NCBI GenBank assembly: GCA_027405735.1
Contig: JAPEHQ010000010.1
Coordinates: 1,054,001-1,118,000, forward strand
Length of the DNA: 64,000 bases
Direction: 5' to 3'
From: Mucor racemosus
Lineage: Eukaryota > Mucoromycota > Mucoromycetes > Mucorales > Mucoraceae
Numbering within the stretch: position 1 is the stretch's first letter; each line of letters starts with the position of its first letter. This document shows positions 24,293 to 35,578 of this stretch, piece by piece. The notes beneath the pieces are model-generated. The model worked only from the letters and a program-made list of their open reading frames with translations, was not told the DNA's origin and made no database searches. Made by a program: the position numbers and the translations under genes.

Positions 24293-26556
24293 ATGTCAAG
24301 TACATCATTATTCAAATGGATGGGCTTGGTAATATACACTATTAATTTGTTGCAATGACAGTAAATAACATGAAAGCTTACATATTTATGCTGTTTGCTT
24401 TAGGGTCAGCAATCTGGAGGTGGAAATGGAACAAAGCCAGCTATTGATAATGATACTATTGATGAAGGAGAGCGTTATTTCGGTTTGGAAAATGTAAGTA
24501 TCGTAGTATCTATAAATTGCTCTTTTGTATTAATGGAAATTGGATTTTTTAGTTTGGTAATACTTGGTAAGCATAATTGAATTAAGAAGAAATATAAATA
24601 AACTAAACAATTGAGAACAATAGTTATAGTAACTCGGTAGTTCAAGCGCTTTACTTTTGTAAACCATTTCGACAATGTGTATTGAATTTCCCACAAGTTA
24701 GTACAGAACAACTTTTCACACCGCAATCGACACATCCTAATTCTCCTATGAGTAATGGACATTCATATTTTCCAACGACAAGCTCATCCACTTCTTCATC
24801 TTCTCCTGCCCTGAATGGGAAAAGTGGAGCTAATACACCAAACAGAGAAACTCCCAATAAACGCTCGAGTAGTGTAATTCCAGGTGCTCAGCCTGTAACT
24901 ATTGAGAAGGATCAAAACAATATGAATCTAGCTCCTGGCATGGAAGACACTCTTTTTTCATCATTGAAAGATTTGTTCTGGAAGATATCGCAAAATAAAA
25001 AGAAGAATGGTGTAATTGCGCCCATTAACTTTATTAACAAGGTCAAAAAAGAAAATGGTTAGTTTTCTATTTTATTATGTAAATCTAATTATTAACATGA
25101 AAACTTGAAAGAACTGTTTCGATCAAGCATGCATCAGGATGCTCATGAATTTTTGAATTATACATTGAATACTATTGCTGAAGATGTACAAAAATATCAA
25201 CAGAAAGTAGCAGATGAAAATGGGAGTAAACAAGGCAGCATCAATAGTGATAGCCAAACAGATAGTACTGCAGGTATATTACAATATACTACTTGATCAT
25301 TTTTACATCCAATCCAACATTTTGTATAGGTACAGGACAAAACCCAAAGAATACTTGGGTACATCAATTATTTGAAGGTGTTTTCTCTAATGAAACAAAA
25401 TGTTTATCTTGTGAAACTGTAAGTTTAATTTTAACTTTTTCCGATTATCAAATCTTAAACATTTATCAATTTAATTAGGTAACTAGTAGAGATGAGTGTT
25501 TTATGGATTTATCTATTGATGTAGAAATGAATTCATCTATTACATCTTGTTTAAGGCAGTTTTCTGCAAGCGAAACTTTATGTCATAAGAACAAATACTT
25601 TTGTGATGTTTGCTCGGGTCTTCAAGAAGCAGAAAGAAGGTAAACTTGTATATTTGATGCTGTTTAACCAAGGTTTTTAATGATTTATATAGAATGAAGA
25701 TCAAAAAATTGCCCAACATTTTAGCACTTCATTTGAAGCGTTTCAAATATCAAGAGCAATTACAGAAATATATTAAACTGACTTACCGAGTGGTTTTTCC
25801 TTTTGAATTGAGATTATTTAATACGGTATGTTTGCAATGTAAACATATTGTTTATCTTTTACTAAATTTCTTTGATTTAGAGTGACGATACAGAAGATGC
25901 TGATAGAATGTATGAGCTTTGGGGTATTGTAGTGCATATTGGAAGGTAAACTGCTGTTGTTTCAACAAAACAAAAAACTGGATTTTATTAATGCTTAATT
26001 TAATAGTGGGCCTCACCATGGTCATTATGTTGCAATTGTTAAAAGCAATGGTCAATGGATGCTCTTTGATGATGATGTGGTGACAGTAAGTAACTCGAAG
26101 TGAAGTTAGTAATAGAACGTCGAACTTACAATTTGTTGATTATTTTAGCAAATACAAGAGGAAGATATTCAAAAGTATTTCAGCGATCTTCCAGGAAGTG
26201 GGTCAGGCTATGTTTTGTTCTATCAAGCAGTTGATTTAAATATGGACGCTATCAATATAGGATTGGAAACAGTAAAGAAAATGGATGAAAGTAATAATAA
26301 TTATAGTAACGGCAGGCCAACAACATTATCATCACAACATCCCACTACTACTATCCCTATGAGTCCTCTTCGATTAGATAATAATAATGATAACCACTTT
26401 AATCTTCAATCACCTACTACATTACGAAGAGAAGAGTGCAATGATATTCCTACACCAGAAACTACCCCTCCTCCAGTATCTAATCCTCAACCGCCACATC
26501 AAGAAGAAAAGAAACCTCGCTGGGGATTAGGTCGTAAAAAGAAGGATAAAAAATAA
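24293..26556 (+). CDS. creB: Ubiquitin-specific protease, USP12/46-Ubp9/13-CreB type
   Basis: Multi-exon gene from the ATG at 24293 (MSSTSLFKW) to the stop at 26556. The catalytic Cys box [16 protein letters not shown] spans an intron directly after the first bases of the Cys codon. Then come [14 protein letters not shown], a zinc-binding CLSC/CDVC pair ([26 protein letters not shown]), [15 protein letters not shown], and the His box [11 protein letters not shown] with WMLFDDD and YVLFYQ. An N-terminal Ser/Pro-rich insertion and a C-terminal low-complexity tail ending in a basic RKKKDKK follow the pattern of CreB-like enzymes. These remove ubiquitin from cytosolic and membrane targets and need WD40 partner proteins. 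All catalytic residues are present. A Ubp9/Ubp13 or USP46 name would be equally fair. Confidence 0.9.
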
Positions 26557-28500
26557 AAATAAAATAAATTTTTACAACTATTTTATAGCATTACCATCAT
26601 ATATATAAAACTACAAATTTTGTTATTGACACTGATTATTATTTGATAGTTACATTAAAAGCTAAATAGAAGCGCTATCCATGCTGTGTATGTCAACCTT
26701 TGTCTCTTTTAATAATATATTATCCCGTCCGATTAATTAGAAGATCCAAGGTTTGTTGCGAATCTTCCAATAAATGGTAATTGTAATGCTGAATTCAGTA
26801 TCAGCATTGCCTTGAAAAGTTCGAGAGCTTCTCTAAACCCCAAAATATACAGTTAAAGATGCGGTAAATCTATCAAATGCATTAATGGCACTTTTATTTT
26901 TGTTTGGTTTTGCTATGTGTACTCTTTCACTACATTGACTTTATAATCACTTCCAATTTCATGGCAGGTAGTCTTTTAGTTCAAATTTGCTTTAATCCTT
27001 TTCAATTATGCTGAAATCAACTTCCTATCTATACAATTTGCCATGTTTTCGCATTTATGGCTGGTGCATGATATTAATCATTCTCCAAGAAGGCAGCATC
27101 CAATAATTTTATCAATTTTACTAAATATTATTCAATGTAAACCGTATCTGCTATCCGAATAATGTTGCAAGAGTAAAGTTTTTCGATCAAATAAAACGTC
27201 TTAATGAGAAAAAAGTGATATCTTGGTATGTAAATAAGCACGGTTTGTAATTTATGCCAAGAATCGACATTTTCAGTGGTGGCGTCTGGCTGTGAAGTTA
27301 AAAATATCACAGCCGAAATTTAGGTCCAATTTGGCATTTTCCTAAAAAAAATTACAGTTTTAAAGGATTTTCACAGCCAAAACTGTATAGCAAAGCTTCA
27401 AATTTTTAATAAGTAAGTCTATATTATTTTTTATTTTTTATGCTGCTAAGTTTTTTTTTTGTAATTTTTTTTAATAAAAATTGAAAATACCTTTGATAAT
27501 GTACAATTTTTGTTTTTCTGAGAAAAATTAAAAAAGTTGGCTTGTAAACTCAAAACAAACAACGCCACCATTTAGATGGCTTTGTTTAGGTCATATAACC
27601 TCAATAAACACCTTAGTAAAATGTCGCATTTTTTCAGCTAAACATCGAATTTTATGAAAATTGAGATTTTGGACGAGCAATGGGAAGGCAAAATTTGACC
27701 TGAAATTTTTATTGAAAAAAAAAGTCTGAAATGATTCAAAGTGAATCTATTGAACAATAGCATTCGTTTGGCAAGTTTTTGAGCACTAGATGTGGCCGCA
27801 AACTATCAAAATCTAACATTACAGCACTGATTTGGGTCAGTTTTTACAAAAAATTGGCATTAATATGCGCTATATATCCTTATGGTTATTTTTAATTGCA
27901 TTTAATGAGTTGATTACAAGCTTTTATGGTTTTCTGCAAATAGCAACTGCAAAAAAAAATGTTGTGTTGCTTGTATATAAGCTCAATAGCCATTAAAAAT
28001 TGGATCAGAGTTCATATTTAAAGCCTCATAACTCCTGTTTAGGTTGTTCCATTGATTGTCTAGATCCAAAATACTCTATTGAATTAGTTCAAAATTATTT
28101 TTGATCTCATTGACCTTTGATTTATATATTTCTATTGGATTAAAGGGCCTGATTTATGAGCAGTGAACCAGGCAGTGATTTGATGTCGGATGAAAATTAT
28201 AACTTTTTATATAAAAACCTGCTAACGTTTGTGGTTTTTTTTTTAATGGAAACATGTTATACATCTTGTGAAATTAATCCATTATCCCTCGTTCGAAACC
28301 AAATATCATAACAGTGACTCAATCTTGTAGTAATTGAAGACATTGCATTTCCTAGAGCCATCTACAGAAAGATAAATTTTGCTGAGATTTAATTTGAATA
28401 TGGTTGGTGGTGGTGGCGGTGGGCTGTCAAGGAAAACCTTCAATTATAATAAAATCTCAAGTATCCAAATTATCTAATCCTTCTCTTTCATTTATCAATC
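26557..28500. other. Gene-free intergenic region
   Basis: I see no coding region in almost 2 kb. Between about 27290 and 27400 the word TCACAGCC recurs three times. The last 120 bases before 28501 form the uS11 promoter, with a GGTGGTGG tract at about 28403-28420 and pyrimidine-rich sequence just before the ATG. Confidence 0.5.
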
Positions 28501-29178
28501 ATGGTGAGTAAGATTACTCAATTAGCACAGTGTCAATGGAATCAACAATCAATTATATGAAGGAAGATTTATTCAGATGGATGTATTCAATTTGATTATA
28601 AACCAAATGGATGGATGTAATTTTGTTATATAAGATGTAGTTTTTTTTCTCTTGATGGATACTGAACGCTATTGTTGAAATTACTGTTAATGAATCGTAA
28701 CTAAATAATATCTCTTAATTTCTTCTAGTCTAACAAGAAGGTTGCCCCTAAGGTTGTTGAAAAGGTCACTCTTGGCCCCCAAGTCCGTGAAGGTGAACTC
28801 GTTTTCGGTGTTGCCCACATCTTTGCTTCTTTCAACGATACCTTCGTTCACATTACCGATCTCTCTGGTCGTGAAACCATCTCTCGTGTTACTGGTGGTA
28901 TGCAAGTTAAGGCTGATCGTGATGAATCTTCTCCTTATGCTGCTATGTTGGCTGCCCAACAAGTTGCTGCCAAGTGTAAGGAACTCGGTATCAACGCTCT
29001 CCACATCAAGCTCAGAGCTACCGGTGGTACTGGTACCAAGACCCCCGGTCCCGGTGGTCAAGCCGCTCTCCGTGCTCTTGCCCGTGCTGGTATGAGAATC
29101 GGTCGTATTGAGGATGTTACTCCCATCCCCACTGATTCTACCCGTAGAAAGGGTGGTCGTCGTGGTCGTCGTCTTTAA
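28501..29178 (+). CDS. RPS14: 40S ribosomal protein uS11 (S14)
   Basis: Exon 1 is only the start codon (28501-28503), followed by a 225-base intron with GTGAGT donor and TCTTCTAG acceptor. Exon 2 (28729-29178) completes a 150-residue protein: [20 protein letters not shown], the conserved [47 protein letters not shown] and the basic C-terminal tail [12 protein letters not shown]. uS11 sits on the 40S platform and is needed for 20S pre-rRNA maturation. The codons are strongly biased (GGT, GCT, AAG, CTC), as expected of a highly expressed gene and unlike its neighbours. An intron directly after ATG is common in fungal ribosomal protein genes. Confidence 0.97.
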
Positions 29179-29545
29179 ACTATTTACATTTTATTCATTT
29201 ATATATAAATTGTTTAATTCAACCTTTTCTGGCAATCTGCTGGTAGTAGGAACACCTTAATTGATTTGTGTAACAGGTTCTTTTTTTTTTTTTGTATATT
29301 TGTACAGATTTTGATTGAGGAAAGGTATCGTCAAATAAGTGTTGTGTAAGCGGGCAATTTATGTAAATGATGGGCTGATAACTGGTTAAGGATTTTGAGC
29401 TCTCAAACCAAACTGAATTCATATCAACATGAAATTTTGTTCAAATGAAGAATTATCAATTGTAATTGTGGTTTAGAAGAGTGTTTGAGTTCTTGATAAT
29501 TTTAAGTGTCCTTGAATTTTATATACCCAATATTTTTAGTAGAGA
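29179..29545. other. 3' flank of uS11, no gene seen
   Basis: AT-rich sequence with a T run at about 29281-29293. No coding signal beyond the uS11 3' UTR. Confidence 0.5.
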
Positions 29546-29930
29546 CTACCAAATACATTCCTTTTTATATGTCTGATTCCATTTATATGCTGCATTATGG
29601 TTCAATCGTCTTTGATACGTAGCTTGATTACTTATTCTGACATCGCCTGCAGTAGGATGTGTCGAATTCGAACGTCCAAAATTATTACCGATCTTGTACT
29701 TTTAAAGTAGAAGACATCTGTTATATGACACAAGGCAATTGCATGGTTTCATATGATAAATTGCTTCATTGACAAAATCACTTCGAAGGCTCTCCGGCAA
29801 ATCACTTTTTTTTAGCAGCTACAATGTACCATTTACACTCTTAAAATAGTCATGGGGCATTGTTACAAATCGAACATTTATTATTTGAATAAACTCTTTT
29901 TTTTTTTGTTACCCTTGAACTCATCTTTCC
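29546..29930 (-). pseudogene. Decayed coding region abutting the LINE insertion
   Basis: On the minus strand a clean frame ends at 29546 (YKIGNNFGRSNSTHPTAGD, then QATYQRRLNHNAAYKWNQTY, then KKECIW-stop). Further upstream, other frames look coding (DLPESLRSDFVNEAIYHMKP, VTMPHDYFKSVNGTL) but are broken by stops at about 29712 and 29819. Protein-like sequence continues across the LINE target site into 35596-35680 (NIWVLLQSLRALN). I do not recognise the protein. The LINE appears to have landed in this already decaying or intron-rich sequence. Confidence 0.35.
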
Positions 29931-30093
29931 AAATCTGTCACAATCTTTTTTTTTTTTTTTTTTTTTATGGATGAAAGGTTGTATTTTTTTATTAAAAGCG
30001 GGGTTTTGTTTTAAAAAAAATAAAACTCATCGATGAGGGATTGAGGTGTGTGCGGGGCAGGGACAACTCAAAATGATAACGAATGAGGGTTAA

Positions 30094-33000
30094 TTAAATA
30101 CGGTAGTGTTTGTTGAGAATCTGGAGGTCCTTGTGGATCAAAGGAATCACTCGCATCGGATGAAAGGGAATGGAATCAAAATGTTGGCGCCAATGAGCTT
30201 TCCAAATCTGATACATTGTGGTGGCTAAAAGGTCGATAATTGTAATTAGGGGGACGGAGGGGCGGAACAGGAATGAATCTAGAGTTAACTGAGACATATG
30301 TTTGAATACGCTATGGATAGAAAAGGACGAAAAATTGCTGAGGTAAGTAGGAAGGATATTAATCCAGATGTCTTTCTTATGTGGACATGAGAACAGGAGA
30401 TGTTCAGCTGTTTCGATCTGATTACAAAAAATACAACGGTCAGAATCAACAATACCGGGGATCATGGCTAATGTAGACTTGTTCGATAGTTTTTGTTGTA
30501 GTAGTCGGTACCAAAGATTTCGAGCAGGAGGATGCATTGGGTTTTGTATAAATTGAACCCAACCAGAGGCGAGGATGTTCGGATTGTAGAAGCGACCATG
30601 ATCAATACGGCCCTTATTACGTATAATATGCTTACGGATACTGATGTTTGGTGCTAATGAAAGAAATGTCTCTTGGATTGTGAGTAGCTTTGTGATAAAT
30701 GGCTCAATGGTGACGGGAGAGCAATTGATGAGTGATCTGGACTGATGTATGTCCTCCGGGGAAAGTGTGGAGTAGGGCAAAAGTCCCAAATGAAAGGCAA
30801 AGTATTTATGCGCCAAGAGTCGGCAATCATTAACCGCTTTTTGGATTCTCCTGAGCAGGCCTGGATACGAGCAATCAGCAGGAAAGCGAAAGTGAAGGAG
30901 TTGGTCTACTGGGTCGAAATAGAAAAAATCTGAGACTTTCAGTGTAAGGAGGTTCTTGGAGAACTTGAATGCCAAACCCGGGTGGGCAACGTTGGGATAC
31001 AGCGTCTCTTGGATGGGTAATGATAAACACGCTGCTGCTGGTGGAATCTGTGGCCAGAGTGTAGCAGGTAGCCTATTTGGGAAACAAGCATCGAAGGCCT
31101 TGAAGAGCAAGGGAAAGACGGATGACAATACCAGTGGACGTTTGGGAAATCTCCAACCAGCAAATAGTAGTGGCAGTGCTGGCGAGGGAGCTGCATATGT
31201 AATTTCAAGGGAATCAGAGATTAGATGAACAAGGAATGAAGGGACTACAGTAGGAACAGAGATATATGTATTGATAATGGCCTTAATATATCGGAATTGA
31301 AAGACATATTGTTGGATTTCAGCATCTAGTAAACCAAGGCCTCCCTTTGCTTTAGGTATATAGAATATACTGCTTCGCATTTTGGGAAACATTTTGCCAT
31401 AGATAAACCGGTGTACCCGTGTGCGAACTTGATTGAAAAAAACTTTGGTAAACGGGACTATACGCAATACATGCCAAAGTTTTGTGAGAACCAGCACGTT
31501 GGCGATACGAGATCTTGCATATATAGATATGTTACGTTGTGAATGTGGAGCGATAACAGAATCAATGTGGGTTAACATCTCATTTGTGAAGGCTTCTCGT
31601 TGTTGGATAGTGAACCAAATAGGAAATCCTAGATATGGTAAATAGCCGGTAGAATTGGAATCAAACCAACGCATTCTCTGATTGCGGACAATATAGTTCT
31701 GAAGGCGAACACCTTTGTAAGAGGTGAGGGCAGAGCCAGAAAGGGGGAACGCAACGGACTTATTGTAGTTGATTAAGGAATTAGAAGCTTTGTTGTATGT
31801 CTTTAGGCAATCTTGTAAGGCGTGAAATTCACTAACAGAGTTTATGTATAACAGCACATCGTCCGCATAAGCTAGGAGTTTAACAGGACGGTTGGGGGCG
31901 ATGTAGTTCAGCCCTTTGGTAAAGGTAGTATGACCGTGTTGTAATGAATAGCCACTAATATCCTGATGAGCCAAGATAGATTGCAGAAATGGTTCTATGG
32001 CGAAATTGAATAATAAGGGTGAGATCGAATCCCCCTGCCGCAATCCACGTTTCTGAGAAACAGCTGGAGACAGGAAACCGTTCATATTGACAAAGATTTG
32101 ATTATTAAAAAATAGATTTTGAATGCAATGGACAAAAGCGGTTGGAAACCCAAATTTCTCGAGAACTTTGACCAGATAGGTGGGATGAATTAAGTCGTAA
32201 GCTTTGGTCTGATCTAGCATTACGCCTACGTATTCCACGCCATCTGCACCGGTTTTCTGTGCATCTTCAAGGATTAGTTTGTTGGTTAATCCGTGATCAC
32301 CAATAAATCTATTACGCATGAACCCAGCCTGGAACTCAGTTATCAACTTCGACGCGAGAGGAACGATACGAGAATTTAGCATTCTGGTAAAGACCTTACA
32401 ATCTGTGTTGATAAGGGAGATGGGCCGCCAATTAGCCAGATCAGTCAGATCACCCTTTTTTGGGATCAACGCAATGCAAGCTTGTTGCCAAGATTGGGGA
32501 AATCTCGCAAATTGAATGGCTTCGTTGTAGACAGCAGTGGCAATAGATCGACATCGCGGATGGGCAATCACCAGATGAAGAATTTCATATGGTAGACCGT
32601 CTAAGCCGGGGCTACTCTTGCGAGGGCACCGTTTAGATCCTTCCAGGATATCATCATAAGTAATTTCATGAAGAATGGACTGAGCTTCGCTGATGGAGAG
32701 TTGCTTGTGAATATGACCCAACATGTCATCCAAGCAATTTACATCAATACGTTTGGCGGTATAAAGATCTGAGTAGAATGTATTAATAGCTGCCAACTTG
32801 GATTCAGTGTCTTCACAGTTGACTCCAGTGACAGGATGTATGATCTTCTTAAAGTTTCTGGATGAATTTCTGCTTGCTATGGTACGAGCCAGATATCCAG
32901 CTGATTTCTCGTTAAATTCGAGCCATTTCTTCCCTGCTCTAAGCCTAGAAGTTTCGGCTCGTTCTTGCTGTATCTTAGCAATTTGGGATTCAACCTCGGG

Positions 33001-34050
33001 TAAGAGTGTCTGCAAAACATGAGTATCATGACGATATCGACGTAAAATACTATTTCGATCACTTTGGAGTTCCCGCATTATTTGCTTTTGTTTAACAGCA
33101 CGGATACGGCAAAAATTTTGAGTAACTTTTTTTACCATATTTTTTATGTAATCCCACTGTTCCTGAACTGAAATTGAAGTAGTTAATTTGTGTAGTATAT
33201 AGTTGTCCAATTCTTGGTTGAGTTTTCGAACATATACCGGGTTGGTAGCAAGGTGAGGGTCAGCTCTCCAGGTACCTTTACCGATATGGGAAGCACCAAC
33301 AGTGTATGTAAATGAAAGGAGCGCATGATCTGTCCATGCTGTCTTTATAAAAGCAAGATGGGTGTCATTGATATTTGAGTGTAAGTTGGATCCAGCAAAA
33401 ACATAATCAATTGTGGACATATCAGTTCCTCTTTTAAACGTTATGTCATAAAAGGATTCTCCAGAAACGTTAAAACAATCATGGAGGTAAGTTTGTATGA
33501 ATTGGAGGAGGTTAGTGCATGGATTAGTTACGGAGAAATGCTCACTACTGTTGTCGAATGAGTAGTTGAAGTCTCCAGCAACGATCATAGACGATACTAT
33601 AGACTCGAAGTCAGTTAAGGATAGAATCATATTAATCATATTGGTAAAGAATGTGTTTTTGCTACGGACGTTGTGTTCCGCAGGTGCATATAAATTGAGA
33701 ATGTAAAATGGTGGTATGGAATTATCAACGAGTGAGAATTTTGCAAGTAACAAACGTCCATCAACGGATTCATGAACCTTGACCATTGAAATGGATGGGT
33801 TGAAGTTGATAATTGCGCAATAATGCGTCCAGAGGGACTCATGGCATAAAAATTTGTGGTGCATAGAAGTAGTAAGTTCATCAAATTGGTCTGAAGGAAT
33901 GTGTGTTTCTTGACATAATAGTATATTAAACTTTTCGTTTCTTAAGTGTCTGACGAAATCGTCAGTGAGTGTTGGATTGTTTAGTTTAGGGAAGGTTCGA
34001 CAATTGATAGAACCCATCTTCATATTTAAAAGCATAGGGTTATTATTCAT
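30094..34050 (-). CDS. LINE ORF2: AP-type endonuclease and reverse transcriptase
   Basis: An intact frame of 1318 residues from the ATG at 34050, 14 bases after the ORF1 stop at 34064. The same frame is open upstream into ORF1, so reinitiation or coupled translation is plausible. Order of domains: APE endonuclease (INCRTFPKLNN, LLCQETHI, VAGDFNYSFD, WTDHALLSF), reverse transcriptase (NWRPISLINTDCKVFTRMLN, GFMRNRFIGDHG, MLDQTKAYDLIHPTYL, GLRQGDSISPLLFNFAIEP and the catalytic AYADDVLLY), thumb region, and a C-terminal zinc knuckle CIFCNQIETAEHLLFSC. The protein nicks target DNA and reverse transcribes the element RNA in place. No stop or missing catalytic residue is visible, so it may be active. 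No RNase H domain was recognised. Confidence 0.95.
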   Translation of the reverse strand: MNNNPMLLNMKMGSINCRTFPKLNNPTLTDDFVRHLRNEKFNILLCQETHIPSDQFDELTTSMHHKFLCHESLWTHYCAIINFNPSISMVKVHESVDGRLLLAKFSLVDNSIPPFYILNLYAPAEHNVRSKNTFFTNMINMILSLTDFESIVSSMIVAGDFNYSFDNSSEHFSVTNPCTNLLQFIQTYLHDCFNVSGESFYDITFKRGTDMSTIDYVFAGSNLHSNINDTHLAFIKTAWTDHALLSFTYTVGASHIGKGTWRADPHLATNPVYVRKLNQELDNYILHKLTTSISVQEQWDYIKNMVKKVTQNFCRIRAVKQKQIMRELQSDRNSILRRYRHDTHVLQTLLPEVESQIAKIQQERAETSRLRAGKKWLEFNEKSAGYLARTIASRNSSRNFKKIIHPVTGVNCEDTESKLAAINTFYSDLYTAKRIDVNCLDDMLGHIHKQLSISEAQSILHEITYDDILEGSKRCPRKSSPGLDGLPYEILHLVIAHPRCRSIATAVYNEAIQFARFPQSWQQACIALIPKKGDLTDLANWRPISLINTDCKVFTRMLNSRIVPLASKLITEFQAGFMRNRFIGDHGLTNKLILEDAQKTGADGVEYVGVMLDQTKAYDLIHPTYLVKVLEKFGFPTAFVHCIQNLFFNNQIFVNMNGFLSPAVSQKRGLRQGDSISPLLFNFAIEPFLQSILAHQDISGYSLQHGHTTFTKGLNYIAPNRPVKLLAYADDVLLYINSVSEFHALQDCLKTYNKASNSLINYNKSVAFPLSGSALTSYKGVRLQNYIVRNQRMRWFDSNSTGYLPYLGFPIWFTIQQREAFTNEMLTHIDSVIAPHSQRNISIYARSRIANVLVLTKLWHVLRIVPFTKVFFNQVRTRVHRFIYGKMFPKMRSSIFYIPKAKGGLGLLDAEIQQYVFQFRYIKAIINTYISVPTVVPSFLVHLISDSLEITYAAPSPALPLLFAGWRFPKRPLVLSSVFPLLFKAFDACFPNRLPATLWPQIPPAAACLSLPIQETLYPNVAHPGLAFKFSKNLLTLKVSDFFYFDPVDQLLHFRFPADCSYPGLLRRIQKAVNDCRLLAHKYFAFHLGLLPYSTLSPEDIHQSRSLINCSPVTIEPFITKLLTIQETFLSLAPNISIRKHIIRNKGRIDHGRFYNPNILASGWVQFIQNPMHPPARNLWYRLLQQKLSNKSTLAMIPGIVDSDRCIFCNQIETAEHLLFSCPHKKDIWINILPTYLSNFSSFSIHSVFKHMSQLTLDSFLFRPSVPLITIIDLLATTMYQIWKAHWRQHFDSIPFHPMRVIPLIHKDLQILNKHYRI

Positions 34051-34063
34051 TAGATAAGATGAT

Positions 34064-35578
34064 TTAGTAACGTGCAGGGCTATTAGAGACCCTGCCGTAC
34101 CTAGTCTTATAACCAGCACTACTACTTCCATCCGAGTGGGATGCATCGACAGAAACGTATTCTGAAGGAGACGAATCTGACCTGTGCGTGGAGTCGCCAA
34201 CACCAGAAGGTAGTGCTTGCGGTGAAGATTCTCTGTTGAAATCAACTTCCATGTCTTGATTCTGAGATTGTTCCTCAGGAACGTCTGCAGAATCGACTTC
34301 CATGCCTAACTGCTGCTCCTCCGCCACAGTAGGATAGGGGGGAAGGTTAGATGAACTAGCCTTGCCATCGTCTTCTCTTTCCTGAGAAGGGGAAGAAGCT
34401 TGAGCTGTGCGAGCATCAAGCGCAGAAGCATTCAAAGAAAAATCTGCTTGATCAGAGCGATCTTCTTGAACAAAGTTAGCTGTCGAAGAAGCTGTATGAG
34501 CAACATTCGAAGTAGCGGGAACAGAGGAAACAGGTCCTTTGGCCTTTTCATGTTCAGAGAAATCCAAGGCTTCAAATGGATTGAAGGTGGCAATTGGAGG
34601 AGGTCCATTAGGACGTCCCTGGAGTCGAGGACTACGATTGTCTGTACGTGCTCCGGTAGTAGGAGGAACAGCATCCGTACGAGGAACTTTTCTTCTGCGG
34701 TTCCATCGTGCACTAGGGCAGTCAGCTTTCAAATGATCAGGACTTTGACATTCGAAACAACGTTTAAGGTTACGTTCGAGGACTACCGGGCAATCAGCCT
34801 TGATATGGTCTTCAGAATGGCACTCTTTGCATACCATCTTCATATTACTCCAAACTAGAGTAATCTTACGATCCCCTGAGAAATCAATTTGATGATGAAG
34901 TTCAGCAGGATACACTTTGGAGGTATCACGGTTGAGGGTTGCAAAGCCTCGTCCGTTGAACCAGTGTCCACTTGGAATGTGATGGAGACCAAGCTCCAAA
35001 ATATCCCCACATTGGCTCAAAATTTCAGTCAAGCGTACACGAATGGAATTTTCATCCAGACCAGGAATACCGGTTATACCAACACGGATAATGTTTGCAT
35101 TGGTACCTAGAGTAGGACTGACCACAATGTCTTTACCGTGAACAGTAAATTGACGGTTAAGTGCCGCAATTCGTTCCTCTTCATTAAGGAAGGAGAATTC
35201 GAAAAATTTCTTGGATTTGCCAACGGCTCGCATAGTAAGAATGAGTCCGGTGGGATATTGCTCTCTAAGGATTGTATTAAGATCCTTCTGTCCGAAAGTC
35301 ATTCCATCAAATTGAGAACAATCCATAACAATAGAATGGGGTTCAGTTGCCTCAAGGAAGGGAGTGTTCTTAGAAAAGTACGTGTTCAGGTTTTGTAGGT
35401 CAAAAGAGTCCAGGTTAGGAGAGACGTTATAGTTTGTACGCTCCTGCTTCTTTGCGAGTTCGGCCCAAGTCTGACAAGTAAAAGGTTGATTATGTGGATT
35501 ATGGCGAGATTCCTGAGTAGTTCTGCCAGTAGAACTATCAGGATCCCTTACGTTCGATATATTAGTAGAGGAAGCCAT
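34064..35578 (-). CDS. LINE ORF1: nucleic-acid-binding protein with two zinc knuckles
   Basis: An intact frame of 504 residues. I place the start at the ATG at 35578 (MASSTNISN); the open frame extends a few codons upstream only because it runs into the target-site duplication. Residues of about 90-230 contain an RRM-like region. Two CCHC knuckles follow (CKECHSEDHIKADC and CFECQSPDHLKADC), then an Arg-rich and a long Ser/acidic tail. ORF1 proteins coat the element RNA and act as chaperones for reverse transcription. The gene is immediately upstream of ORF2. Confidence 0.9.
   Translation of the reverse strand: MASSTNISNVRDPDSSTGRTTQESRHNPHNQPFTCQTWAELAKKQERTNYNVSPNLDSFDLQNLNTYFSKNTPFLEATEPHSIVMDCSQFDGMTFGQKDLNTILREQYPTGLILTMRAVGKSKKFFEFSFLNEEERIAALNRQFTVHGKDIVVSPTLGTNANIIRVGITGIPGLDENSIRVRLTEILSQCGDILELGLHHIPSGHWFNGRGFATLNRDTSKVYPAELHHQIDFSGDRKITLVWSNMKMVCKECHSEDHIKADCPVVLERNLKRCFECQSPDHLKADCPSARWNRRRKVPRTDAVPPTTGARTDNRSPRLQGRPNGPPPIATFNPFEALDFSEHEKAKGPVSSVPATSNVAHTASSTANFVQEDRSDQADFSLNASALDARTAQASSPSQEREDDGKASSSNLPPYPTVAEEQQLGMEVDSADVPEEQSQNQDMEVDFNRESSPQALPSGVGDSTHRSDSSPSEYVSVDASHSDGSSSAGYKTRYGRVSNSPARY

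Noticed and set aside
28504..28728. Possible snoRNA in the 225-base uS11 intron (TGATGG and CTGA words near 28650-28670)
   Set aside because: The C-box-like and D-box-like words are only about 10 bases apart and there is no D'/C' pair or terminal stem, so a C/D snoRNA is not supported.
30745..35398. Plus-strand frames of 60-150 codons within the LINE
   Set aside because: Antisense shadows of ORF1 and ORF2.
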